Made by a program: the position numbers and the translations under genes. The notes below the pieces were generated by a model, which saw only the letters and a list, made by a program, of their open reading frames with translations, had not been told where the DNA came from and made no database searches. This document shows positions 14,842 through 24,485 of a stretch of DNA of 64,000 bases, one piece after another. Source of the stretch: Fulvia fulva (lineage: Eukaryota > Ascomycota > Dothideomycetes > Mycosphaerellales > Mycosphaerellaceae); NCBI RefSeq assembly GCF_020509005.1, contig NC_063018.1, forward strand, positions 620,001-684,000, written 5' to 3'. Numbering within the stretch: the stretch's first letter is position 1; the number at the start of each line of letters is the position of its first letter.

Positions 14842-15478
14842 GTGCTTGATACATGGTGATGGATGCAGTCAAGGTCGAGCTCTGGTGGAGACTCGCAGAC
14901 GCCTTCCTCACGAAAAGCCTCGGCTGGACATGCCACTTTCGGTTCATCCTTCGATAAGTGATGCTGACATTCTCCAGCGACAACTCCTTTCACGTGACCC
15001 GCTGCAGCTTCTTCAAACCCTTCGCAGAGCAATGGCAGCTTTTGAAGTGCGCCTGACTACGAGCGATCACGATGGGGCGTGTGCCTGGGGGCTTGTGAGA
15101 TACAAGCATCTGGCCGAGCACGATGGATAGCTCTCTCTCGGCACGCCGGATTGGCGCACAGAGGCGTGCCTACCTCCTATCGCCTGGACAGCATCCCTAC
15201 GAACCTGTAGTGTCCTAGAGGACGATCATGGCAGTGATGCCGCTGCCAGTAATCCAGTGCAGTGTAATCGTTCGGCAATGATGTAAGTGTTGAAAGCATC
15301 GGCCCGCGCACTCACTTTGAATGTAGCCCCAACCCCTCTCGTTGCTCAAGAAACCATTGAGCATCTACCTGTGACACAGCAAGTGAAGAGCCATTGAATT
15401 CCAGCCAAGCGGGATGACCGAAGCTCGACTCCATAGCACGAGGCCTCAGACACGCATAACGACTGCAGCCAGCCCACG
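14842..15478. promoter_or_regulatory. divergent promoter between aldehyde dehydrogenase and cupin genes
   Basis: 637 bases between two divergent starts, with no credible ORF. Shared regulatory control is possible, but no specific binding motif could be assigned. Confidence 0.4.
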
Positions 15479-16144
15479 ATGTTGTCCTTCCTCCGAGCAC
15501 CCCATCCTCAGCGAACAAATAACGCCAGCAAAGACCTGGTCATCTACGAGAATGGCACGTCTTCAGTACATTACCACGACAAGGGACACAACAACTACAT
15601 GATGACACACACAATCCCTCCAACACATCCAAAGGAAGGACCTTCGATCATCCAGCCACCGTTCCACTATCACATCTATCAGACCGAGAAGTTCCATGTG
15701 CAACAGGGCACAGCAAACATGTATTTCGGCCTGAACGCAAAGCCAAGCGCTGTTCTGAGCTCGAAGGGAGGCAAGAGCTCAGCGGTCCTCGGACCTTGTC
15801 GATACCACAGATTCGAGAACGCTAGCCCTAGTGAGGTCCTGAAGATGGATATCCAGCTTGATCCTGAAGACTACGAGAATGAGCAGCGATTCTTCCGAAA
15901 CTTCTTCGGGTATCTGGATGACTGCAAGAGAACAAAACAAGCTCCGAGCATATTTCAGCTGTTTGTATTCTTGCATTCTGCGGATACACCATTGGCCATA
16001 CCACTTCCCAACTTGCCCTTCATGGAGATGTTAGGCGTGTATCTCAGCAGGCTGTTGTTGATAGCGGTGGCATATTTCGGAATGTACGGGCTTGGATACC
16101 AGCCAACGTATCCTGAATACTACGATAGCAACAAGAGCAGATAA
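15479..16144 (+). CDS. cupin-domain protein with C-terminal membrane helix
   Basis: A 221-residue intronless gene. The middle (about residues 55-115) matches a cupin beta-barrel: PFHYHIYQTEKFHVQQG supplies His/Glu residues of a metal-binding cupin motif 1, followed by a YHRFENAS strand. A hydrophobic stretch around residues 185-213 (MLGVYLSRLLLIAVAYFGMYG) could anchor the C-terminus in a membrane. The reaction is unknown, since cupins include dioxygenases, isomerases and binding proteins. It begins 637 bases from the aldehyde dehydrogenase and precedes the broken regulator, so it may belong to the same catabolic block. Confidence 0.75.
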   Translation: MLSFLRAPHPQRTNNASKDLVIYENGTSSVHYHDKGHNNYMMTHTIPPTHPKEGPSIIQPPFHYHIYQTEKFHVQQGTANMYFGLNAKPSAVLSSKGGKSSAVLGPCRYHRFENASPSEVLKMDIQLDPEDYENEQRFFRNFFGYLDDCKRTKQAPSIFQLFVFLHSADTPLAIPLPNLPFMEMLGVYLSRLLLIAVAYFGMYGLGYQPTYPEYYDSNKSR

Positions 16145-16316
16145 TTGAGCGCAGTCTGGAAGTGACCTGCTGTTGCCCCAAGACATGCGTTGTACGCAGT
16201 AGCAGTCGGGCGCATCCATTGCCTGCGCCCGCCAATGATTAGCGGGGAACTTTAGCTTGACTTTCCACCCTCAGCTCGGGACACTCTCCTTCTTCAATCT
16301 TCGTACCTTTACTGTG

Positions 16317-16850
16317 ATGCCGAAGGCATCCGCTAGGTCCAACTCGCGACGTTCACGTTCATTCGGAGGCTGTGGCACCTGCCGTCGTCGTCACGCAAAA
16401 TGCGACCAGGTCCGTCCAGAATGCCTCACCTGCAAAGCTGTTGGCGCGACATGCGAAGGCTCCTCTGCCGAGATTCGATGGATGTCTTCGAAGAAGGAAG
16501 GAGCCGATAAAGAGCCAACGCCTTCACAGCCAGGCGTGAGCCGTCGTCACCTGTATACAGGCACGTTCTTGTGGTTGATAGTTTCTGTACAGTGACCGAG
16601 CTGATGAGGCCACAACAGAGAGCAATCGGGAGCAAATGAGCGCTTCATTGGTTGCCAGCTTCCCGCTAGGCACCGTCGATGCGTCTCTCTGACTGAGATC
16701 GATAACAAATGCAAGGACAACTCAAACAATGAGGATACCACTCTTGGACCCTTTGGTGTGAGCAACTTCTCCAGCAAGCAATTCGGCCCGAGGATCCTCC
16801 GCCCATGCCTTGGGGAGAGGACTCTATGCGTGGCAACGGAATGGTTGTGA
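16317..16850 (+). pseudogene. truncated Zn2Cys6 transcription factor remnant
   Basis: The first exon encodes a complete Zn2Cys6 binuclear cluster (CGTCRRRHAKC...CLTCKAVGATC) behind a basic leader. Frame continuity requires an intron at 16561-16618 whose donor is GC (CAG|GCACGT) rather than GT. The next exon (SNREQMSASLVASF) runs into a TGA at 16690-16692. Removing one TC from the TCTCTC run at 16684-16689 would reopen the frame for about 50 more residues (TEIDNKCKD). It ends at 16848-16850, far short of the several hundred residues of such regulators. The fungal-specific middle domain is absent, and the racemase gene follows. I read it as a degraded regulator of the neighbouring catabolic genes. 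Confidence 0.7.
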
Positions 16851-16985
16851 CATCAGGCAAGCGAACAGTGGAAGAGTAGCCATCACGTCGCCGTACCGAT
16901 ACACAATCACATCAGGACGAAGCACGGATTTGACTAGGACGCCCGGACCCAAGCCTGTCTTTACAACGCGACGAAAGCTAGAAGC

Positions 16986-18141
16986 ATGCCATTCTCGCGG
17001 CCACTCAATGTCGTGGGCTGCCATGCAGAAGGCGAAGTAGGAAACGTGGTGACTGGCGGAGTTCTGGACGTGCCAGGAGCTAACATGCATGACAAGATGA
17101 TGCACTTCTGGACCAATAACGACGGTATACGCCAGTTGCTGCTCAACGAGCCAAGAGGCCGAGCAGCGAAGTGTGCCAACATCGTTTTGCCACCATGTAA
17201 CCCTCTCGCCGATGCTGGCTTCTTGATCATGGAGAGTGAGGAGTGGGTTGCAATGTCAGGGTCAAGGAAGCGTTCCATATACGAGGGGCTCTCGTCGGTC
17301 GACGATACTTGCTGACGTGGTAGTTTTGAAGACACGATGTGTGTCACAACAGTGTTGCTTGAGACGGGAATGCTGCCAACGCGCGAGCCGATCACCAAGC
17401 TGAACCTGGACACAGCCGCTGGACTGGTCGCAGTCACTGCAGAGTGTGAGAGTGGCAAGTGCAAAAGTGTGGAGTTTGAAAATGCGCCATCGTTCGTCTT
17501 CGAATTGGACCATGAGGTGGAAGTGCCTGGGATTGGTGTTATCCAGGTGGACATCGTCTATGGTGGCATGATCTTCGCCATGGTCGATGCAGCCTCGATC
17601 GGCGTAGACATCTGCGATCACGATAAAGCAGCACACCTCATGGAGCTTTGAAAAGATATTGCGAGCAAAGATTACACCGGTCCATCCTGAGAATCCAGCA
17701 ATCCGCGGCATCACGAATTTGGTTTTCACAGACCCCGTCACTTACACGGAAGGGGAAAAGGAGACCAGATGCGTCACTGTGGTAATGCCGGGACGGTTCG
17801 ATCGCAGCCCTTGTGGCACAGGCACCTGTGCTAGACTTGCGCTTCTTCATGCCAGAGGAGAGCTAGACGTTGGCGAGGAGCTCGTCAACTACAACAGCTT
17901 GACTAACTCGAAGTTCGATAGCCGTATCGTACAGAAGACTCGAGTAGGCAAATACGATGCCATCGTGCCCGCCGTAAAGGGCCGAGCATGGGTAACTGGC
18001 TTCAAGCAGGAAGTCCTCGATTCGGCAGATCCATACCCTGAGGGTTTCAGGGTCGCCGATGCGTGGCACTCCACAAGACCAGCGTCACTGGTGGACGACA
18101 TCTTGGAAGCTCATAACAACAAGGCATTTAACGATCACTAG
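16986..18141 (+). pseudogene. proline racemase / hydroxyproline epimerase family gene, frameshifted
   Basis: Three pieces of one protein are present: 16986 to about 17265, 17332-17648 and about 17650-18141. Signatures are NVVGCHAEGEVGNVVTGG, NEPRGRAAKCAN, VPSFVFELDHEVE-like sequence, ITPVHPENPAIRG and PCGTGTCARLA, which holds the second catalytic Cys. The first catalytic position reads Ser (AMSG), as in Ser/Cys members of the superfamily. Two lesions are visible. The intron that would restore SGSNTMCVTT has donor GG at 17266 instead of GT, with acceptor at 17331. A single extra T in the run 17647-17649 shifts the frame into TGA at 17649-17651. A GT donor at 17261 with acceptor 17323 is an alternative but changes the conserved residues. 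The intact family racemises or dehydrates proline derivatives. A sequencing error could explain the T insertion alone. Confidence 0.82.
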
Positions 18142-18173
18142 CTGATGGAAGTTCGGCATGTCGAATACTACAG

Positions 18174-19363
18174 CTACACCATTGATGAAGCTGTTCTTCT
18201 ATGAGCCTCAAGTTTCACAGCATCAGGTATTGTGTCCTCGAGGCTTTCGTGTACAGGCTGCCATGAGAGCTGCTTTCTTGCACGCTCACCCACTGACACA
18301 GCGTTCGTCGCCCAGAAGACAGCGCCGGCGGGCATCGCTGCATTTGCCTCATCTGCGCTCAAGCTGGTCTTTACTTCAGCCGACTTGATCAAGCTTTGCG
18401 CGTGGGCTTCTTTGGCTATGAGTTCGGCAATGTCGCCAAATGCCTACTTCAAGTCAGCACGAACTGTGGTCTGATGAGAATGAGTGGCGACCTACCTTCT
18501 TGCCGCTTTCAATGCAGTACACGCCATTCTCATTACAAGCATCTGCTTGCTTTTCGTCTGCCGCAAGTGCCAGCTTCCCGAATACTGCGCCCAGATCGCG
18601 AACATGGATCGTGCTCCAGACACTCTTCCCAGCGCCGACACGGAAGCCCTCGCCCTTCTCGAGCGTCACACGGGTCATCTCGGGGACCTGAATACTGCGA
18701 GTGTTGCCTGGCCCCTGGCCGGTGCCATAGATCAGCGGGCCAACGATCAATGCAGTCTTGACCTTGGACGAGTCTCGATCAAGGACAAGGTGGTCAACGT
18801 TCCGCGCTGGGTTGTTCCGAATGATGGAGAGTATCTTGTCAGTATCCTTCAGGTCGTCATGGAATACCGATGGAGGCTCGCCATATGTGCCTTTGGCAAT
18901 ATCTGGGACGGAGAACATGGATGCGCCAGACATCTGCACCCAGTAGCCAGGTTTGCTGCGCCTGATGTCGGACAGGCCATTTGCTATGGCTTGGGCGCTT
19001 CGAAGGTGCTTAGTGCTTGCCAGATCTGCCTCAAGGTCAATGAAAGGACGTGCGATCAGCAGGACACTGCTCTGCTCTCACGAAAGACGACATCAGCGTT
19101 CTGAGCTTCCGACTCGATGAGCTCAACAGCGTCGAGGTCACCTCGTACTATGCGGACTTTCGGGAATGCTTTCAGTATCTTCGCCTCGCTCTCCACGTGC
19201 CGGTTCAGCACAGCTATCTCGAAATGCGCACGTGCCGCGTGGTAGATCTCGTGCAGAGCCTGCCCACCCACGAAGCCGGTCGCCCCGGTACTATAATAGC
19301 TGTTAGCTCTGCATGATACAAGCTTTGTTCGTCCGTTCATGTTTACAGAAAGATCTTGGTCAT
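18174..19363 (-). CDS. NAD(P)-binding extended-SDR (epimerase/NmrA-like) protein
   Basis: Four exons (19363-19347, 19290-19082, 19025-18496, 18443-18174) with introns of 56, 56 and 52 bases encode 341 residues. The Rossmann motif TGATGFVGG appears at residues 7-15 and a RGDLDAVELI segment follows near residue 70. No YxxxK catalytic pair sits at the usual place, so this may be an atypical SDR with binding or regulatory function. The C-terminal half carries IHVRDLGAVFGKLA and GVYCIESGKK, common in fungal nucleoside-diphosphate-sugar-epimerase-like proteins. All splice sites are consensus and the frame is intact, unlike the genes on both sides. It converges with the racemase pseudogene, 32 bases apart. 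The substrate is unknown. Confidence 0.85.
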
Positions 19364-20040
19364 TGTGCTGGTAAAAGTGGTGTTCGCTACGCTATACAGG
19401 TCGATCGGTAATTGTTGTTCTACAAGGCTTGTGATATTCATTGAGCAGTACAATTCGGCCTCTTTAGTCGTTCAGCCTCCGTACTCATTGCTGGCATCGA
19501 AGAGTTGGTCATCAATGTACTATTGCTCGGCGCCATCGAGCTCCGGGCAATGTCGGTTGTACACATCAGGAAGGTTATCTCGAGACGCATTCATAACGTC
19601 CCCCGCTTAGCAATAACACACCACGCCCGGTTAAAGCTGTTCGCACAACTTCGGAATATCTGCTCGCACTTGTCCGGTATCTATCACAAGTGCATGAGGT
19701 GGTCTCGCACTTCGCGACGGATGACATGCTCGTGCCTACTGGGGTCGCTTGCCTTGCGCATTGGAGCTTGTATTCCGAACAGGCAGGTCACCCCCCGACC
19801 CTCCGACCATGCAGCTGGCCGAAACCGTATCTTGAACCAGAACCTCTCACGATCTACTTCTGTATAGCTATAGGCGGCTGACAGGCACGCTTCGCGTCGA
19901 TGCTCATCTACCAGCAAGCATTTTTGGACATCAGGCATTACTTCGAAGCTGTCCTTGAGTTTGCATTTAATTCCAGCCGATAGTTGCTCAAGTGACATCG
20001 ACAGTACTCCAGCAGCATGGCAAACAGGGGCGAAACATAG
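19364..20040. promoter_or_regulatory. divergent spacer upstream of the SDR and FMN genes
   Basis: About 680 bases with no credible ORF between the SDR start and the first recognisable codons of the FMN enzyme remnant. The true first exon of the FMN enzyme may have lain here; an in-frame TAG at 20038-20040 bounds the readable part. Confidence 0.4.
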
Positions 20041-21179
20041 GATCCCCAAGTCCACTCAATTGCAGACCTCAAAGAACTAGGCAGCGCAAGACTACCCCCA
20101 AGATGTACCGCGACTACTACAACGAAGGAGCAATGGACCTCATCACCCTACGCGACAACGAAGAAGCCTACAACCGCTACAAGATCAAACCCCGAATCCT
20201 CGTCAACGTCGACAACATCGACATCTCCCACGAACTCTTCGGCTGCAAAGTCTCAATGCCCCTAGGCTTCAGTCCCTCAGCAATGCAACGACTCGCACAC
20301 CCGGACGGCGAACTAGGCACATCACGCGCAGCAGCAAACTTCAACATCCCAATGTGTCTCTCCTCCTACGCCACCGAACCCATCGGAACGGTCGCAGCAC
20401 AAGGAAAAGGTAACCCCTACGCGATGCAAATGTGCGTCCTCCGCGACCGCAAAATCACCCGCCAAATCCTCAAACGTGCCAAAAGTGCAGGCTGCAAAGC
20501 CTTCTTCTCAACGCATCCAACGTCGCAGCCTGTCCATCCAACTGCATCCCCCCATGATTCGACACAATAAACCCATCAATCCCATGCTCAATCGCCAAGG
20601 CCACATCCTCCCCGGACGTAACGCCCTTCAACCACAGCTGCATTTTCGTCTGACTCCTCAACCACTGAATGGCAGAGTCCCAATTCAAGCTCGGATCATA
20701 ATCGAAGCTTTTCGGTTCGGTGGTAGATTGTCTTCGAGCTGTTCGCGGCCTGACAGCAGGAGGTTAGGCCATTCCATCCCTCGGGTAGGACGAATTGGTT
20801 GCGGTATTCATTCAGGCAGCGTCCAAGCATGGGCACGTCGACGGAGAGGGGAGTGTGTTACGACTGCCCCTGTTGATGGAGGTAATAGGAGGGGGAGTGA
20901 TATTTTTAAGGCGCTTGCGCTGGGGGCGAGTTTTTGTTTTGTGGGGAGGATACCGATTTGGGGGCTTGCTGTGAGTATCGCTCGACTACTGGATCGCGAC
21001 TGGACGTTTGCTGATTTTGATTATAGTGCAATGGACAAGAAGGTGTTGAGCTCGGTTTGAGGATCCTGATGCAGGGACTGAAGTTGACGATGGGCCTTGC
21101 TGGATGTCGGTCGATCAAGGACATTTCGAGGAATCATGTAACATATCTGAATTCTGATGGCATCCTGGCCAAGCTGTAA
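20041..21179 (+). pseudogene. FMN-dependent 2-hydroxyacid dehydrogenase, inverted and frameshifted
   Basis: Pieces of one family member lie in mixed orientation. Plus strand 20050-20094 reads IADLKELGSARLP. A C-run at 20095-20099 that looks two bases too long breaks the frame before MYRDYYNEGAMDLITLRDNE (20103 on). This continues through PMGFSPSAMQ-type sequence to GCKAFF at 20507. The next roughly 114 residues, VDVPMLGRCLNEYRNQF to LDGQAATLDALR, read on the minus strand from 20848 to 20506. The plus strand then resumes with ECVTTAPVDGGNRRGSDIFKAL, an intact 56-base intron (20971-21026) and the C-terminus ending AKL at 21179. The inverted part carries two one-base deletions, and SNHGG is followed by Met where the family has Arg. 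Intact relatives (glycolate oxidase, L-lactate dehydrogenase) oxidise 2-hydroxyacids with FMN. Confidence 0.92.
20506..20848 (-). other. intragenic inverted segment (about 343 bases)
   Basis: The reverse complement of this segment fits exactly between the two flanking plus-strand halves of the FMN enzyme, with essentially no residues lost. The ends carry a 4-base inverted match: TCTC at 20506-20509 and GAGA at 20844-20847. That suggests a microhomology-mediated flip. Confidence 0.88.
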
Positions 21180-21805
21180 GCTGAAAGGGAATTATAGCAT
21201 TAGCGATAGCATGGCGGAATCATTCACAGCATTTGACAGCGTCTCACCAGCTCCGTCATACCGCCGTGCTACCACAATTGCCTCATCTGGTTAGCTCCAA
21301 GTCGCCCGTACTCCAACGCGTGCGCTTCTCAACCACGAGCTCGAGAGCTTTCGTGCCAGGACTTCCATCCCGGCTCAGAACTCCAGGTTGATGACACCTT
21401 CGAATGGGCGCTGCCATGTGGTCGACAAGGAGAGCTGGTACCCAGCCGAGCCAGCTGCGTGAAGACGAAACAGGCCGTCACGGCTCGCCATCGTCATGTC
21501 TTTCCCAATCGGGGAACCCTTCCAGATTCGGTCGCTCATGCACCTCACCAGAGCTGCTGCTCGAAACAGTCCGAGTACCTCAATATGGGTCGGCTCCTGT
21601 CGCCGAACGGAGAGCTGTTGGAGGAGGAAGGTCACCTCAGAGCTCTCCAGCCAGGATCGTTGATGGGGAAGTAATACAAAGTGCTCTGCCATCTCGTCAG
21701 TATTGATTCCCGTTCGATCGCATCCATTAATACAACCACAACCACAACCACCCCATCATCCCGCTAGCGACAACAACCATACCCTCCTCGCAACCCACTC
21801 CCAAA
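21180..21805. other. gene-free stretch
   Basis: 626 bases between the FMN pseudogene and the DHDPS-family pseudogene, without a credible gene. Confidence 0.5.
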
Positions 21806-22710
21806 ATGTCTCCCCCAACCCAAGCTCTAACCGGCATCCACGTCGCCATAATCACCCCCTTCACCCCAGGCAATAAATCCATCGACACAGCCTCACTAAG
21901 CCACCACATCAACCGCTTCATGTCCGCAGGCGTCCACGGCCTCGTCCCAGGTGGCAGTACCGGAGAATTCACAGTCCTCTCCATCGCAGAGCGGAAGCAA
22001 CTCATCGAACAATGCGTCAAGTCAGCAGCCGGCCGCGTCCCCGTCGTCGCAGGGATCGGCGACTTGTCGACCGAGTCGACGGTGGATCTTGCAAAGCATG
22101 CCGCGCAAGCGGGGGCTGCGGCAGCGATGGTGGTCCCGCCGTCTTATGATGCGTTGGATTATGAGCAGTTGCAGGAGTTTTTGGGGGAGGTGCATAGAGA
22201 GTCGGGATTGCCGATTATGTATTACAACATTCCGTCTGCTAGTGGGGTGAGGTTGACCCGGAGTAGATTGCGGGGCTGTCGAAGGCGAGAGTAAAGTATA
22301 TGAAAGACACATCCGGCAATGCTCCAGATTTGACGGATGTGCTCTTTACCAAGCATGAGTCGATCACGACGTTTAACGGCTGGGATACCCTGACGTTCTA
22401 CGGTCTGGCGGCTGGGGCAAAAGGGTCAGTATGGGGAGCGACGAACATTATCCCGGAGTTGAGCGTGGCGTTGTGGAATGCTGTTGCGGTTGAGGGGGAT
22501 TTGAAAAAGGGACGGGAGATTTGGACCAAGGTATTTCCGGTTTGTAGGACGCCCGAGGAGGGTAATTACGCGGGTGCGATTAAGACGGGGATGGAGTTGA
22601 GGGGATGGAAGACCGGTGGGTTGAGGAAGCCGTTTGATTTGTTGAAGGGAGAGCAGAGGAGGAAGTTGGCGGGTGTGTTGAGGGACGCTGGTGTTGAGGT
22701 TAGCGAGTAG
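21806..22710 (+). pseudogene. DHDPS/N-acetylneuraminate-lyase family protein, broken frame
   Basis: The first part (21806 to about 22258) encodes GIHVAIITPFTP, PGGSTGEFTVL (the GxTGE loop), VVAGIGDLST and MYYNIPSASGV with the family Tyr. The frame is lost around 22257-22266. One C of an expected CCGGAG is missing, and the following Glu codon reads TAG at 22264-22266. From 22267 the other frame continues IAGLSKARVKYMKDTSGN, where the Lys of YMKD is the expected Schiff-base residue, to a normal end at 22710. So a deletion and a nonsense change lie within ten bases. Members cleave or deaminate 2-oxo acids through a Lys imine. One branch deaminates pyrroline-4-hydroxy-2-carboxylate in hydroxyproline breakdown. 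No consensus intron removes the lesion. Confidence 0.85.
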
Positions 22711-22883
22711 ATGGCAACCGCCAGGAGGGTAGTGATGTATGCATGGTTATTCTCCATGACCTGTTTCGTTCGTGCTTGGAGCGGCATTCCAGAAGTTTGT
22801 GGGAATGACTTCGGAGCCATGGACTGCCCAGTCAAGGTTCTCTTCGAAGCAAAATATGTCGGCATGCCACTCTTTTGCCTGGC

Positions 22884-24485
22884 TCAGCCAAGATGTTGCG
22901 ACGACAAAAGACTCGTTGACCAGCACTTGGCTTTGTCGTTCATTGCCTCGGGACCTGAGCTGCAGCCTGTTTTGTATTCTATGCCTACAGTGATCCTATC
23001 GTCAGTGAGATATTCCGATCGATGGGAAATACAGTACGCTTACCGGTCTGTGTCACTCATTGTACTGAAGTACAGGGACTCAGCCGCGCGGATCTCCAGA
23101 TTCTTCCACAACATAGGACGTGAGCGATTCGCTCGACCGCCGTCATCGTGACCTTGACCTCGCGATTGCTGGTAATCAATAGGTAGGGCGTACTCTTTCA
23201 ACCTTGCGGCTTCGGCATCGAAGCAGAGAAGCATCTGGCGTGGGGGCGTCCTGGTCGAAAGAGACGGAAGCTGATCCGCTGACTGCTGCACAGGTGATCG
23301 GAAGACGTAGTGTCCGCCGATACCAGTGTGGTGGAGATCAGTGAGTTCGAAGCGGTCATAGTCATATGGCCATGGGGCCTTAGCCCGTGTCCCAGTCCGT
23401 CTCCAGGAAGAGGAGCTGAGATACTTGCCGTCGAAGGCATAGCGTCTGTGTTCGACGTAGACGTTTTGCGACTTACCGGATTCATCGGTAGTCAGATCTT
23501 GCTGCCCGAAGATGTCTACTGTTCGGGCGTCTACACTGATTAGCAGCGTCCTGATCGAACACCCTGGGTCAAATGCCAGGTCAGGCAGCGCCTCGGCTGG
23601 GACTTTGACTGGTTCGATTTCGAAATTGCGCATGGTGCAATTGCTGCAGTTGTAGAGGATAACCGTAGCGGGACGAGAGCTTCTAGCCTGCATAACGATT
23701 CCAACGATATCTCGCTCCGCGCTGAAGGCTTGGTAGATAGCCGATGATAGTTGGACGCTACCTAGCTGTATGTCATCATGCTTGCAAGTATAGAGCTTGC
23801 CGTGGAAGTTGGTGTATGCAATGATGTCGTTGGACAGAGCGAACCTCAAGATGGGCTCTCGCGCAGTACCGTGGTACCTGGTTCTGGTGCCCGTGACGAG
23901 ATTCAACACCACGACGGCCTGATCACTTCTTGGCGAAATCTCAAAGTAGGCAAAGTAGTGACCGGATAGTGCAGAAGTTCTACTTGCTTGGTAGCGGTGC
24001 GGGTGATCACCGCCCGTATCGCGAATGTCGATATGCTTTGCGCATCTCGTGAATGGGCGCCCGAGTCTCCAAGACTGCAGCCGGCGAAGAATGTCTTTGG
24101 ACGCTTCAACGGTCGGAGATGACTTGACACGATCTTCGGGCCTGTGAGTATCCCAGCGTTTCAAGGCTGCGTCGACGATCTGTTCGGAAGAGAGGATGTC
24201 GCGCCATTGCTGGCAGACCAGCTGCAGCTTCCAGGTGTAGAGGAAGTCAAGGTTGCTCAGTATTTGAATGACCAGCTCGACAGGTAGGGCGGCCAGTCGA
24301 TCGTTCTTGACGCTGATGATGCGAGCGAGAGCATGTCTCTCCTTTGAGTTCAACTGATCGACCAGTTGGTGTAGCCTACACATTCACGGTAAGCATGCCG
24401 GCATTGGTAGCATCGCATCGCAGGCGTACAATGCTAGCCGATCTGTCTCATTTTGGGTCTTCGCCAGCTTCTGGACTTGCTCCAT
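22884..24485 (-). CDS. F-box protein (conventional F-box, large C-terminal domain)
   Basis: Exons 24485-24430, 24375-23044 and 22995-22884 join in frame with introns of 54 and 48 bases. After a short Leu-rich leader (MEQVQKLAKTQNETDR), residues about 45-90 form a clear F-box: LAALPVELVIQILSNLDF then WKLQLVCQQWRDIL. The long C-terminal part has alternating hydrophobic strands (HYFAYFEISPR, AVVVLNLVTGTRTRYHG), suggesting a beta-propeller-like fold seen in many fungal F-box proteins. It probably acts as an SCF substrate receptor, with unknown substrate. The last exon was added because the GTAAGC donor and a branch CTGAC fit and the frame stays open. Without it the protein would end at 23040. Confidence 0.8.

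Noticed and set aside
16986..22710. Repeat-induced point mutation (RIP) as the cause of the broken genes
   Set aside because: The lesions are indels, an inversion and single changes, not the dense C-to-T pattern expected of RIP.
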